Under the pieces are notes generated by a model. That model was not told the origin of the DNA. It saw only the letters and a program-made list of their open reading frames with translations, and did no database searches. Shown one piece after another: positions 45,968-54,449 of a stretch of DNA of 64,000 nucleotides (position 1 is its first letter; every line of letters starts with the position of its first letter). Source of the stretch: Pseudomonas fluorescens (GTDB lineage Bacteria > Pseudomonadota > Gammaproteobacteria > Pseudomonadales > Pseudomonadaceae); the NCBI RefSeq assembly GCF_902497775.2, contig NZ_OZ024668.1:5378326-5442325 (forward strand). The letters are read 5' to 3'. The position numbers and the translations under genes were made by a program.

Positions 45968-47176
45968 ATGCCCAACCGTCTTCCCGTCACCGTGCTCTCC
46001 GGCTTTTTGGGTGCCGGCAAAAGCACGCTGCTCAATCACGTGCTGAAAAATCGCGACAACCTGCGGGTCGCGGTCATCGTCAACGATATGAGTGAAATCA
46101 ACATTGATGCCAGTGAGGTCCAGCGCAACGTCAGCCTCAACCGCGCTGAAGAGAAACTGGTGGAGATGAGCAACGGCTGCATCTGCTGCACCTTGCGTGA
46201 GGACCTGCTCGAAGAGGTCGCACGCTTGGCCCGCGAGGGGCGTTTCGATTACCTGCTGATTGAATCCACCGGCATCTCCGAGCCGCTGCCGGTCGCCGAG
46301 ACCTTTACCTTTCGTGATGAACAAGGCCGCAGCCTGGCCGATCAGGCGCGCCTGGACACCATGGTCACCGTGGTCGATGGCTTGAACTTTCTGCCTGATT
46401 ATCAGGCCGCCGAAAGCCTGGCCAGCCGCGGCGAAACCCTTGGTGACGAAGATGAGCGTTCGATCAGTGACCTGCTGATCGAACAGGTGGAGTTCGCCGA
46501 TGTGATTCTGCTGAGCAAGATCGACCTGATCAGCAGTGCCGAGCGCGAAGAACTCTGCGCGATCCTGCGCAGCCTTAACGGCCAGGCGCAAATCGTACCG
46601 ATGGTCATGGGTCAGGTACCTCTGCAGCAGATCCTCAATACCGGCCTGTTCGACTTCGAGCGCGCCGCCCAGGCGCCCGGCTGGTTGCAGGAATTGCGTG
46701 GGGAGCACGTGCCGGAAACCGAGGAATACGGGATTGCCGCGACCACCTGGCAAGCGCGTCGACCCCTGCATCCGCAGCGCTTTTTCGACTTTATCCACAA
46801 GCCCTGGGACAACGGCCGGCTGCTGCGTTCCAAAGGGTTCTTCTGGCTGGCCAGCAAGCACCAGGATGCCGGCAGTTGGTCGCAGGCCGGCGGCATGATG
46901 CGCCATGGCTTTGCCGGGCACTGGTGGCGCTTTGTGCCACGCGAGCACTGGCCACAGGATGAACAGAGCAGCGCAGCCATCTTCAAGAACTGGAGCGCCG
47001 AATGTGGCGATTGCCGCCAGGAGCTGGTGTTTATCGGGCAGAACATCGACTTCGCCCGGCTGGATGCCGAACTCTCGGCTTGCCTGCTCAATGATGCAGA
47101 AATGGCCGCGGGCGCTAACAGCTGGCGGCACCTGCCCGACCCGTTTGGCCCCTGGTTCGATGAGGACGCGGCGTGA
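45968..47176 (+). CDS. zigA: Zinc-regulated COG0523 GTPase (ZigA/YeiR-like metallochaperone)
   Basis: A 402-residue G3E-family GTPase. Walker [10 protein letters not shown] (12-20), the metal motif CICC (71-74), the ESTGISEP switch and SKID as guanine-recognition variant; the C-terminal CobW_C domain follows from about 255. Such proteins deliver metal to client enzymes under zinc limitation. It sits behind the Zur box. I choose ATG 45968 ([12 protein letters not shown]); an in-frame ATG 15 bp earlier is possible. Its stop overlaps the DUF1826 start. Confidence 0.9.
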   Translation: MPNRLPVTVLSGFLGAGKSTLLNHVLKNRDNLRVAVIVNDMSEINIDASEVQRNVSLNRAEEKLVEMSNGCICCTLREDLLEEVARLAREGRFDYLLIESTGISEPLPVAETFTFRDEQGRSLADQARLDTMVTVVDGLNFLPDYQAAESLASRGETLGDEDERSISDLLIEQVEFADVILLSKIDLISSAEREELCAILRSLNGQAQIVPMVMGQVPLQQILNTGLFDFERAAQAPGWLQELRGEHVPETEEYGIAATTWQARRPLHPQRFFDFIHKPWDNGRLLRSKGFFWLASKHQDAGSWSQAGGMMRHGFAGHWWRFVPREHWPQDEQSSAAIFKNWSAECGDCRQELVFIGQNIDFARLDAELSACLLNDAEMAAGANSWRHLPDPFGPWFDEDAA

Positions 47177-47784
47177 TGCGCCAGGCTTTCGGCGAAACCC
47201 CTCAGGTACTTACCGAGGCGTTGCAGGATGGCGTCAACCTCGCGGTGTGGCAGCGGCGCCTGCCGGTGCAGATCGACGATTTTGCCCAGTTGGTGTTGTC
47301 GCTGAACCAACCGTTGGGTGAGAGCCAGGTTATCGAGCTGGATGAGCAGCAACAGCTACCGGATCTGAGTGGCTTGCTGGGCGGTTATGCCGACCTGGAA
47401 GGCCACGTGGCGTTTGCTACCGACGTTGCCTGGCTGGTGGCCGCCTATGCTTGCCTGCTCGATGCCCGGCGTGTTGGCCTGCGTCTGCAGGCACTGGGTA
47501 ACGCTATGTGCCCGCGGTTTCATGTCGATCACGTCCCCCTGCGTTTGTTGAGCACTTACGCCGGCCCGGGCAGTGAATGGCTGGAAGAAGGCGCAATCGA
47601 CCGCTCGCAGCTCGCCCGGGAGCAACCGCACGCCAGTGCAATCCGCCAGCTGGCTATGGGTGAGGTGGCCTTGCTCAAGGGCGAAAAATGGCTCGGCAAT
47701 CAGGGCGCCGGACTGGTCCATCGCTCGCCGGCACTGGCGAACGGCGAGCGTCGTCTGATCCTGAGCCTTGACTGGATGGCCTGA
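47176..47784 (+). CDS. DUF1826 protein
   Basis: A 202-residue cytosolic protein that typically accompanies zinc-regulated COG0523 genes in Pseudomonas. CPRFHVDHVPLRLLSTYAGPGSEW has the His/Asp/His-rich look of a cupin or dioxygenase-like metal site; GAGLVHRSPAL follows. Activity unknown. It starts in the TGATG overlap with the GTPase gene (a GTG one codon earlier is equally possible), so it belongs to the same Zur-controlled transcript. Confidence 0.82.
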   Translation: MRQAFGETPQVLTEALQDGVNLAVWQRRLPVQIDDFAQLVLSLNQPLGESQVIELDEQQQLPDLSGLLGGYADLEGHVAFATDVAWLVAAYACLLDARRVGLRLQALGNAMCPRFHVDHVPLRLLSTYAGPGSEWLEEGAIDRSQLAREQPHASAIRQLAMGEVALLKGEKWLGNQGAGLVHRSPALANGERRLILSLDWMA

Positions 47785-47826
47785 TATAACGGCATAGTGG
47801 TGAAAATTTCAGGCACTCTCCGTCTC

Positions 47827-48798
47827 ATGTTGCAGAACATTCCTACCTACATGATTGCCGGCCCGCTCGGTGCCGGCAAGACCAGCCTGATTCGCCAGTT
47901 GCTGGCGCAGCGGCCCGCCGATGAGCGTTGGGCGGTGCTGATCAACGAGTTCGGCCAGATCGGCCTGGATGCAGCGCTGCTGGCTAGCGATGACGATGGG
48001 ATTGCCCTGGGTGAAGTGGCCGGTGGTTGCCTGTGTTGCGTCAACGGCATGCCGTTCCAGGTTGGCCTGGGTCGTCTGCTGCGCAAGGCCAGGCCACATC
48101 GGCTGTTCATCGAACCGTCCGGGTTGGGCCATCCATTGCAGTTGCTGGAGCAACTGCGTTTGCCGCCTTGGCAGGGCGTGTTGGCGGTCCAACCGGCGGT
48201 GCTGGTGCTGGATGCCGAGCAACTGGCTGCAGGTGTTGCCCTGCCTGAAGCACAGCAATCGACACTGGCCAGCGCCGGGCTGTTGGTGCTGAACAAATCT
48301 GCCGGGTTGAACGCGCAACAGCGCTTGTGGATAACTTCTCGGCTGGCGAATTCTCGCCTGTACTGGACCGATTTCGGGCAACTCCCCTTGTCCAATGTGC
48401 CTGTGGAAAGTGCTTCAACAGTACTTCCCTGCGCTGTGGATAAACTTGCGATGGCCAATGATTACGGGGTTGTCAGCAGCCTGTGGACAACTCCTCAGCA
48501 GCCGATTTGCAGCACTCAGCAGGCGGCGGAAGGTTGGAGCATAGGGTGGCGCTGGCACCCGAGTCAGGTGTTTGATCAAGCCCGGCTGGAGCTTTTTCTG
48601 AAGGGGCTGGGCTGGCGCCGGGCCAAGGCAGTTATCCACAGCCCGGGCGGCTGGCAGTCGCTTAACGCCCTGGCTGGGCAGCCTTCATTACTGTGGAGCA
48701 GCAGTGAATGGCGTCGCGACTCGCGGCTGGAGCTGATCTTCGCCGAGCCGCAGGACCCTGAACCGCTAAAACAGGCCATGCTGGCCTGCCGCGTCTAG
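47827..48798 (+). CDS. Second COG0523 GTPase
   Basis: A 323-residue G3E-family GTPase, smaller and more diverged than the one at 45968. Walker A GPLGAGKTS (12-20), CLCC metal motif (68-71), EPSGLGHP and LNKS in place of NKxD. Its C-terminal domain is short. It follows DUF1826 by 42 bp and may share the zinc regulon, although I see no separate Zur box. The gene contains three consensus DnaA boxes (48326, 48435, 48642). I take ATG 47827; the open frame reaches back to 47797. Confidence 0.85.
   Translation: MLQNIPTYMIAGPLGAGKTSLIRQLLAQRPADERWAVLINEFGQIGLDAALLASDDDGIALGEVAGGCLCCVNGMPFQVGLGRLLRKARPHRLFIEPSGLGHPLQLLEQLRLPPWQGVLAVQPAVLVLDAEQLAAGVALPEAQQSTLASAGLLVLNKSAGLNAQQRLWITSRLANSRLYWTDFGQLPLSNVPVESASTVLPCAVDKLAMANDYGVVSSLWTTPQQPICSTQQAAEGWSIGWRWHPSQVFDQARLELFLKGLGWRRAKAVIHSPGGWQSLNALAGQPSLLWSSSEWRRDSRLELIFAEPQDPEPLKQAMLACRV
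48326..48650. promoter_or_regulatory. Cluster of three consensus DnaA boxes inside a coding gene
   Basis: TGTGGATAA at 48326-48334 and 48435-48443, TTATCCACA at 48642-48650; near-matches such as TGTGGACAA (about 48482) lie between. They are within the second COG0523 gene, some 37 kb from oriC. Confidence 0.55.
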
Positions 48799-49187
48799 TT
48801 GCGCCAGCGGTTGTGATCCTGGCGCCACTGGTTCATTTCGACGACGTTGTCATGGTGTTGCGGCGTCTTGATTTCGAACGGGTAGGGCGCCAGTTCGATC
48901 TGCATGGTGTGGGCGCCGAACTGGGTGACGGTGCCGGGGTGGCGCTGTTCGCCCGTCACGGTGAATTCGAAGTTATACACCCGGGCCAGGCGTTTGTGGC
49001 CGTTGGCATCGCGAACAAAACCGATGCGCTTGAGCGCGACATTGCCATCGAGCAGTTCCAGGTCGAGCTTGGCGCAGTGCTGCTTGACCCGTTCCAGAGC
49101 CTTTTCACGCAAGCCGTGGTTATGCCACAACCAAGCGCCTGCCGTGGCCAGCAGCATCAGCACGCAGAGATTTCCCAGGGTCAACAT
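48795..49187 (-). CDS. DUF3301 protein
   Basis: A 130-residue protein with one N-terminal membrane anchor ([15 protein letters not shown]) and a cytosolic or periplasmic domain with [23 protein letters not shown] and [15 protein letters not shown], the DUF3301 pattern. Function unknown; widespread in gammaproteobacteria. Its stop shares 4 bp with the stop of the convergent COG0523 gene. Confidence 0.85.
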   Translation of the reverse strand: MLTLGNLCVLMLLATAGAWLWHNHGLREKALERVKQHCAKLDLELLDGNVALKRIGFVRDANGHKRLARVYNFEFTVTGEQRHPGTVTQFGAHTMQIELAPYPFEIKTPQHHDNVVEMNQWRQDHNRWRN

Positions 49188-49306
49188 TTACATATGCTCC
49201 AACGAAGTATGCCCAGCTTAACTGCCTCCCCGGTCTGTCGTACAGGTGGCATTTAGCGCCATACTGCGCGCCTTGTTTATCATTCCTACGCTTTCGGAAG
49301 ACCTGC

Positions 49307-50179
49307 ATGAAACGTACTCCGCATCTGCTCGCCATCCAGTCCCACGTGGTTTTCGGCCATGCCGGCAATAGCGCCGCAGTGTTTCCCATGCAGCGGGTCG
49401 GGGTGAAGGTCTGGCCGCTCAATACCGTGCAGTTCTCCAACCATACTCAGTATGGCCAGTGGACCGGAGAAGTGCTTGCTCCAGCGCAAATACCTGCGTT
49501 GGTAGAAGGGATTGCGACGATCGGTGAGCTGGGCAATTGCGATGCGGTGTTGTCTGGCTACCTGGGCAGTGCCGAACAGGGGCGGGCGATCCTCAGCGGC
49601 GTGGCCCGGATCAAGGCGGCCAACCCGCGTGCCTTGTACCTGTGCGATCCGGTGATGGGCCATCCCGAGAAGGGTTGTATCGTCCCGGCCGAGGTCAGCG
49701 AGTTTCTAGTCGAAGAAGCGCTGACCAGCGCGGATGTGCTGTGCCCCAACCAGCTGGAGCTGGACAGCTTCTGCGGGCGCCGTGCCGAGTCGCTGCAAGA
49801 CTGTGTCGATATGGCCCGCAGCCTGCTGGCACGGGGCCCGAAAGCGGTGCTGGTCAAGCACCTGGCTTATCCTGGGCGTGGCGCCGAAGACTTTGAAATG
49901 CTGCTGGTGACTGCCGAAGGCAACTGGCATATCCGCCGCCCGCTGCTGGCATTCGCTCGTCAGCCGGTAGGCGTTGGCGACCTGACTTCAGGCTTGTTCC
50001 TGGCGCGCTTGCTACTGGGCGATGACTGGGTGGCGGCGTTTGAATTCACCGCTGCGGCAGTACACGAAGTGCTGCTGGAAACCCAGGCCTGCGCCAGCTA
50101 CGAGCTGGAGCTGGTGCGGGCCCAAGACCGCATCGTGCACCCGCGGCTGCGCTTTGCAGCGCAGCCTCTGGCCTGTTAA
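49307..50179 (+). CDS. pdxY: Pyridoxal kinase PdxY
   Basis: A 290-residue ribokinase-fold enzyme salvaging pyridoxal to [27 protein letters not shown] at the N-terminus, DPVMGH and the ATP/anion-hole motif [15 protein letters not shown] are all present; normal length. Its stop overlaps that of the convergent thioesterase gene. Confidence 0.93.
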   Translation: MKRTPHLLAIQSHVVFGHAGNSAAVFPMQRVGVKVWPLNTVQFSNHTQYGQWTGEVLAPAQIPALVEGIATIGELGNCDAVLSGYLGSAEQGRAILSGVARIKAANPRALYLCDPVMGHPEKGCIVPAEVSEFLVEEALTSADVLCPNQLELDSFCGRRAESLQDCVDMARSLLARGPKAVLVKHLAYPGRGAEDFEMLLVTAEGNWHIRRPLLAFARQPVGVGDLTSGLFLARLLLGDDWVAAFEFTAAAVHEVLLETQACASYELELVRAQDRIVHPRLRFAAQPLAC

Positions 50180-50661
50180 AGGGCGTCGCCCTTGAGCTCC
50201 TGGTAGCGCTTTTCCAGCTCCTGACGGATCAGGCGGCGCTGTTTGCCTTGCAGGAAACGGCGCTTTTCCTCGCTGGTTTCAGGCTGGCGCGGCGGCACCG
50301 CCACCGGCTTGCGGTCATCGTCGACGGCGACCATGGTGAAGAAGCAGCTATTGCTGTGGCGCACCGAGCGTTCGCGAATGTTTTCGGTGACCACCTTGAT
50401 GCCGACTTCCATCGAGGTGTTGCCGGTGTAGTTGACCGAGGCGAGGAAGGTCACCAGCTCGCCGACATGCACCGGCTCGCGAAAGACCACCTGGTCGACC
50501 GACAGGGTCACCACATAACGACCGGCATAGCGGCTGGCGCAGGCATAGGCTACTTCGTCGAGGTATTTGAGCAGGGTGCCGCCGTGGACGTTGCCAGAAA
50601 AGTTGGCCATGTCCGGGGTCATCAGGACGGTCATCGACAGCTGGGCGTTTCCAGGTTCCAT
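50176..50661 (-). CDS. Hotdog-fold acyl-CoA thioesterase (YciA/BACH-like)
   Basis: A 161-residue thioesterase. The hotdog helix is [32 protein letters not shown], with Asn/His/Gly and Asp catalytic positions; [16 protein letters not shown] follows, and the C-terminus is a basic helix ([19 protein letters not shown]). It cleaves acyl-CoA; chain-length preference cannot be read. Start ATG 50661 ([10 protein letters not shown]) is preferred over a longer frame to 50739. Confidence 0.88.
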   Translation of the reverse strand: MEPGNAQLSMTVLMTPDMANFSGNVHGGTLLKYLDEVAYACASRYAGRYVVTLSVDQVVFREPVHVGELVTFLASVNYTGNTSMEVGIKVVTENIRERSVRHSNSCFFTMVAVDDDRKPVAVPPRQPETSEEKRRFLQGKQRRLIRQELEKRYQELKGDAL

Positions 50662-50985
50662 AGTGTGCTCACGGTAAGGTTGCGCTGAGGCGGGGTGGCG
50701 ATTGCTATTCACGCTTCTTTCCCCCAATACGATTCCCATCTAAGTAGACGGGACGCTGACAGCGGCCTTGCCGTCACGCTGTTTGTGCCATTTACGGCGA
50801 TGCTTTGGTCGATCTGTTTCTTCATATTGCACCGGCTATGAGCGACAAGCGGCGGTGTTAACCTGAGAAGGCCCATGCAAGGTGGGCTTCCTACATTTAA
50901 AACGCTATGTACCCGCAACTCAATCAGACAATTCATCTGGTGAGTTGCGGCTTGTCTCTGGATACCAGGTAAGGAGTCCCACGCC
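50662..50985. other. Divergent promoter region, thioesterase / antiporter
   Basis: 324 bp without a credible gene. It contains an imperfect hairpin AAGGCCCA...TGGGCTT (about 50868-50889) and AAGGAGT, the ribosome site for the antiporter. No recognisable operator was found. Confidence 0.4.
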
Positions 50986-52746
50986 GTGCATGCCATCAGC
51001 TTTATTCAGGATTTGGCAGTGATCATGCTGGTTGCCGGGGTGGTCACTATCCTGTTCCACCGCTTCAAACAGCCGGTAGTGCTCGGCTACATCGTTGCCG
51101 GCTTTATCATCGGTCCGCACACCCCGCCGTTTGGACTTATTCACGACGAAGACACGATCAAGACACTGGCCGAGCTCGGGGTGATCTTCCTGATGTTCTG
51201 CCTGGGGCTTGAGTTCAGCCTGCGCAAACTGTTCAAGGTCGGGGCAACGGCGTTCATCGCCGCGTTCCTGGAAATCGTCCTGATGATCTGGATCGGCTTC
51301 GAGATCGGCCGCTGGTTTGGCTGGAACACCATGGATTCACTGTTCCTTGGTGCCATCCTGGCAATCTCCTCGACCACCATCATCGTCAAGGCACTCAACG
51401 ACCTGAAGATGAAGAACGAGCGCTTTGCCCAGCTGATCTTTGGCGTGCTGATCGTCGAGGACATCCTTGGCATCGGCATCATTGCCTTGCTCTCGGGCAT
51501 CGCCGTCAGTGGCACGGTGAGCTCCGGCGAAGTGTTCTCCACAGTTGGCAAACTGTCGCTGTTCATGATCGTCGCCCTGGTTATCGGCATTTTGCTGGTG
51601 CCGCGCCTGTTGGCTTACGTGGCCCGTTTCGAAAGCAACGAGATGCTGCTGATCACCGTTCTGGGCCTGTGTTTCGGCTTCTGCCTGCTGGTGGTCAAGC
51701 TTGAATACAGCATGGTCCTGGGCGCCTTCCTGATCGGCGCGATCATGGCCGAGTCGCGTCAATTGCTGAAGATCGAGCAACTCATCGAGCCGGTTCGCGA
51801 CCTGTTCAGTGCCATCTTCTTTGTCGCCATCGGCTTGATGATCGACCCGTCGATCCTGGTCGAGTACGCCTGGCCGATCGTGGTCATCACCATTGCGGTG
51901 GTACTGGGCAAAATGCTGTCCTGCGGCATGGGCGCCTTTATCGCCGGTAACGATGGACGTACCTCGCTGCGGGTAGGGATGGGGCTTTCACAGATTGGCG
52001 AATTCTCTTTCATCATCGCGGCGCTGGGCATGACCCTGCAGGTCACCAGCGACTTCTTGTACCCGGTGGCGGTAGCCGTTTCGGCCATCACCACGCTGCT
52101 CACGCCATACCTGATTCGCGCCGCCGACCCCTTGTCGCTGAAGCTGGCCAAGGTCGTGCCGGGGCGCCTGTCGCGGGTGCTGTCGCTGTATGGCGAGTGG
52201 CTGCGCAGCATCCAGCCCCAGGGCGAAGGGGCCTTGCTGGCGTCGATGATCCGGCGGATTCTGCTGCAAGTGGGGGTGAACCTGGCGCTGGTGGTGGCAA
52301 TCTTTTTCAGCGGGGGTTACTTCGCCGCGCGCATTGCTGACTACCTGAGCGAATGGATCACTGATGCGGGCCAGCAGAAGGCGTTGATCTGGGGGGCGGC
52401 GCTGATGCTGTCGTTGCCGTTCCTGATCGCCGCGTACCGCAAGCTCAAGGCACTGTCGATGCTGCTGGCGGAGATGGGGGTCAAGCCGGAGATGGCCGGG
52501 CGGCACACCCAGCGGGTCCGACGGGTGATTGCCGAGGTAATCCCACTGCTATCGCTGCTGGTGATTTTCCTGCTGCTGTCGGCGCTGTCGGCGAGCATTC
52601 TGCCCACCAGCGAGCTGCTGTTGCTGATTGTGGTGGTTGCGGCGGTGGTGGTGGCGGTGCTGTGGCGCTGGTTCATCCGTGTGCACACACGCATGCAGAT
52701 CGCCTTGCTGGAGACCCTGGAAAACAACCAGGAGAACCACCACTGA
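50986..52746 (+). CDS. CPA2-family cation:proton antiporter (YbaL/KefB-like membrane part)
   Basis: A 586-residue membrane protein with about twelve helices. FHRFKQPVVLGYIVAGFIIGPHTPP and GVIFLMFCLGLEFSLRKL are hallmark Kef-type segments; the ion-site motif is LIVEDILGIG. The C-terminal part adds further membrane helices and a hydrophilic tail but no recognisable TrkA-N (RCK) domain, unlike KefB/KefC. Potassium or sodium export coupled to protons is expected; the ion is not determinable. GTG 50986 is used, preceded by TAAGGAGT. Confidence 0.85.
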   Translation: MHAISFIQDLAVIMLVAGVVTILFHRFKQPVVLGYIVAGFIIGPHTPPFGLIHDEDTIKTLAELGVIFLMFCLGLEFSLRKLFKVGATAFIAAFLEIVLMIWIGFEIGRWFGWNTMDSLFLGAILAISSTTIIVKALNDLKMKNERFAQLIFGVLIVEDILGIGIIALLSGIAVSGTVSSGEVFSTVGKLSLFMIVALVIGILLVPRLLAYVARFESNEMLLITVLGLCFGFCLLVVKLEYSMVLGAFLIGAIMAESRQLLKIEQLIEPVRDLFSAIFFVAIGLMIDPSILVEYAWPIVVITIAVVLGKMLSCGMGAFIAGNDGRTSLRVGMGLSQIGEFSFIIAALGMTLQVTSDFLYPVAVAVSAITTLLTPYLIRAADPLSLKLAKVVPGRLSRVLSLYGEWLRSIQPQGEGALLASMIRRILLQVGVNLALVVAIFFSGGYFAARIADYLSEWITDAGQQKALIWGAALMLSLPFLIAAYRKLKALSMLLAEMGVKPEMAGRHTQRVRRVIAEVIPLLSLLVIFLLLSALSASILPTSELLLLIVVVAAVVVAVLWRWFIRVHTRMQIALLETLENNQENHH

Positions 52747-52752
52747 GAGGCG

Positions 52753-52819
52753 CTTCCTGCGCGGGGCGGTTCGAATGTCCGAGGGGATGGAGCGGTAGCG
52801 AAGCGCCACGCGCAGGAAG
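52753..52819. repeat. Long-range 11-bp inverted repeat
   Basis: CTTCCTGCGCG (52753-52763) pairs with CGCGCAGGAAG (52809-52819), enclosing 45 bp that can fold further. It lies in the convergent gap after the antiporter gene and may act as a terminator or a degenerate REP-type element. Confidence 0.5.
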
Positions 52820-52880
52820 GCGTGGCGATTCTACGAACATTAATAGCCAAGAGCCATTACTTTATGCGGCTATTTCTCAT

Positions 52881-53288
52881 TCAGCTTTCCAGCCAGACGT
52901 CCCGCGCCCAGTGCCAAACCGATTCCCAGCTCTCTTCGGTAACGATCTCTTCTTCACCGGACCACAGCACCACGGTGCCGTCTTCTTCTACGCAGTAGTA
53001 GTCGTCGCCGTCCTGGCAGATCGGGATCAGGTCGCGCGGCACGCCGGCGTCCCAGGCATTGGCCGCCACTTCCGGCAAGTAGGTATGCGATTGCGGGTCG
53101 GTGACGGTGACTGGCTCCAGACTGCCGTAAACCACGTCGCTGACCGTCAGCAGAAATTCCTTGAAGACGAACGGAATGTTGATGAACAACTCTTCTTCGA
53201 TTTCGACCAGTTGGTCTTCGTCCGGCAACTCCAGCGGCACCGGTACCGGTTCATTGGCTTCTCGGAGCTGTTCGATGACTTCTTCCAC
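52881..53288 (-). CDS. SMI1/KNR4 (SUKH-1) family protein
   Basis: A 135-residue very acidic protein. LPDEDQLVEIEEELFINIPFVFKEFLLTVSD followed by PICQDGDDYYCVEEDGTVVLWSGEEE is the SUKH fold pattern. Many SUKH proteins are immunity partners of secreted toxins, but others are housekeeping. No toxin gene is next to it, so an immunity role is not supported here. Confidence 0.85.
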   Translation of the reverse strand: MEEVIEQLREANEPVPVPLELPDEDQLVEIEEELFINIPFVFKEFLLTVSDVVYGSLEPVTVTDPQSHTYLPEVAANAWDAGVPRDLIPICQDGDDYYCVEEDGTVVLWSGEEEIVTEESWESVWHWARDVWLES

Positions 53289-53354
53289 GGTTCTATCCTC
53301 TAACCTTTACGACACGCTGCGCGTTATACCCTAGTAGCCCGCTGCGCTAAAAGC

Positions 53355-53385
53355 AAAACCCCGGGACAAGCCCGGGGTTTTTTTG
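53355..53385. terminator. Rho-independent terminator
   Basis: AAAACCCCGGG / CCCGGGGTTTT stem, five-base loop, followed by a T run. It lies 66 bp upstream of the SUKH gene start and just downstream of the Tim44-like gene, which it terminates. Confidence 0.92.
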
Positions 53386-53400
53386 TGCAATGCCTCAAGA

Positions 53401-54252
53401 TCAGCCGTTCTGACGGATCCCGGCGACCAGCCAAGGCTGGTTTTCGCCCGGTGCGCGTTCCATGTTCCAGCTTTCGCTGAACGGTTCGCCCTGGTCGAAG
53501 CGCGAGGTCTTCGACACACCGCTGAAGGTCAGAGTAGCGATGGTCTTGTCGGCGCGATCGTCGACGCCTTCGAGCTGCACGTTCAGGTCGTCGATGTAGG
53601 TGGACTGGAAGGCATCACCCAGGTCAGCACGCTCCTGCTTGAGGAACTGCAGCATCTGCGGCGTGACGAACTCGGCGATCTTGTCCATTTCGTTGGCGTC
53701 CCAGTGCTGCTGCAGCGACTGGAAGTGGTTGCGCGCAGCGGCCAGGAAGCTTTGCTCGTTGAACCAGGCCGGCGCGTTGATCACCGGACGGGCGGCGGCA
53801 GGTGCAGCCGAACCACCGAAGATCGACGGCTGGGCAGCTGGCTGGTGCGCTTCACGCTGGAATGGCGCGTGACCGGCGGCGGCCATTTGTGGCTGCTGCT
53901 TGCGGCGACGGGCAGCAATGAAGCGGAACACCAGGAAGGCGATCAGCGCCATGATCAGGATGTCGAAGATCTGCATGCCCTGGAAGCCGTCGCCCATGAA
54001 CATGGAGGCCAGCAGGCCACCGGCGGCGAGGCCGGCCAGAGGGCCGAGCCAGCGCGAAGCACCGCTGGCGGCGGCAGGTGCACGACCTGGCGCGGTTGGC
54101 GAGGCAGCCGGAGTCGCCGGGGCCGCCTGACGGGTCTGGTGGGTCGGTGCGGCGCCCGAGCTCTTGCCGCCGCCGAAGCGTTTGGCGTTAGCGTCGAGAC
54201 TCATCGTCAGGCCGATGCACAGCGCCAAAGCGATGCTAAGAAAACGTTGCAT
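53401..54252 (-). CDS. Tim44-like domain membrane protein
   Basis: A 283-residue protein: signal/anchor MQRFLSIALALCIGLTMSLDANA, a low-complexity Ala/Pro/Ser/Gly linker (about 25-65), a membrane stretch around LGPLAGLAAGGLLASMFMGD and IFDILIMALIAFLVFRFIAARR, and a C-terminal Tim44-like domain (about 155-283, FNEQSFLAAARNHFQSLQQHWDANEMDKIAEFV). Bacterial Tim44-like proteins are of unclear function. Start ATG 54252; the frame extends 20 codons upstream without similarity to a signal sequence. Confidence 0.85.
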   Translation of the reverse strand: MQRFLSIALALCIGLTMSLDANAKRFGGGKSSGAAPTHQTRQAAPATPAASPTAPGRAPAAASGASRWLGPLAGLAAGGLLASMFMGDGFQGMQIFDILIMALIAFLVFRFIAARRRKQQPQMAAAGHAPFQREAHQPAAQPSIFGGSAAPAAARPVINAPAWFNEQSFLAAARNHFQSLQQHWDANEMDKIAEFVTPQMLQFLKQERADLGDAFQSTYIDDLNVQLEGVDDRADKTIATLTFSGVSKTSRFDQGEPFSESWNMERAPGENQPWLVAGIRQNG

Positions 54253-54363
54253 AGAAGGGTATTCCCGTTTTGTGGATTGCACGCGCGTCATGGTGCACAG
54301 GTTGTAGGACACATGACCAGCGCCATAATGTTTCCAGCTTTTGCCTGAATTGTCTGTATACGC

Positions 54364-54436
54364 TGTAGGAGCGGGCTTGCCCCGCGATCTGCTGCTTGGA
54401 AGTCACAGTGCATCGCGGGGTAAGCCCGCTCCTACA
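54364..54436. repeat. REP pair (REPIN/BIME) of P. putida type
   Basis: TGTAGGAGCGGGCTTGCCCC (start 54364) and its complement ending GGCTTAC-type at 54412-54436 form two inverted REP copies with a 23-bp spacer. GAGCGGGCTTGCCCCGCGAT is the REP core widespread in P. putida-group genomes. It sits between two minus-strand genes. Confidence 0.88.
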
Positions 54437-54449
54437 GGATTTCTCTGCG

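Noticed and set aside
50709..50985. Small open frames in the thioesterase-antiporter spacer
   Set aside because: No ribosome sites, odd composition and no recognisable protein features.
52753..52819. The inverted repeat as a second REP pair
   Set aside because: It does not contain the GAGCGGGCTTGCCCCGCGAT core seen at 54364, so it is listed only as an inverted repeat.
52881..53288. SUKH protein as immunity part of a toxin system
   Set aside because: No toxin, Rhs, CDI or T6SS gene is adjacent; surroundings are core housekeeping genes.
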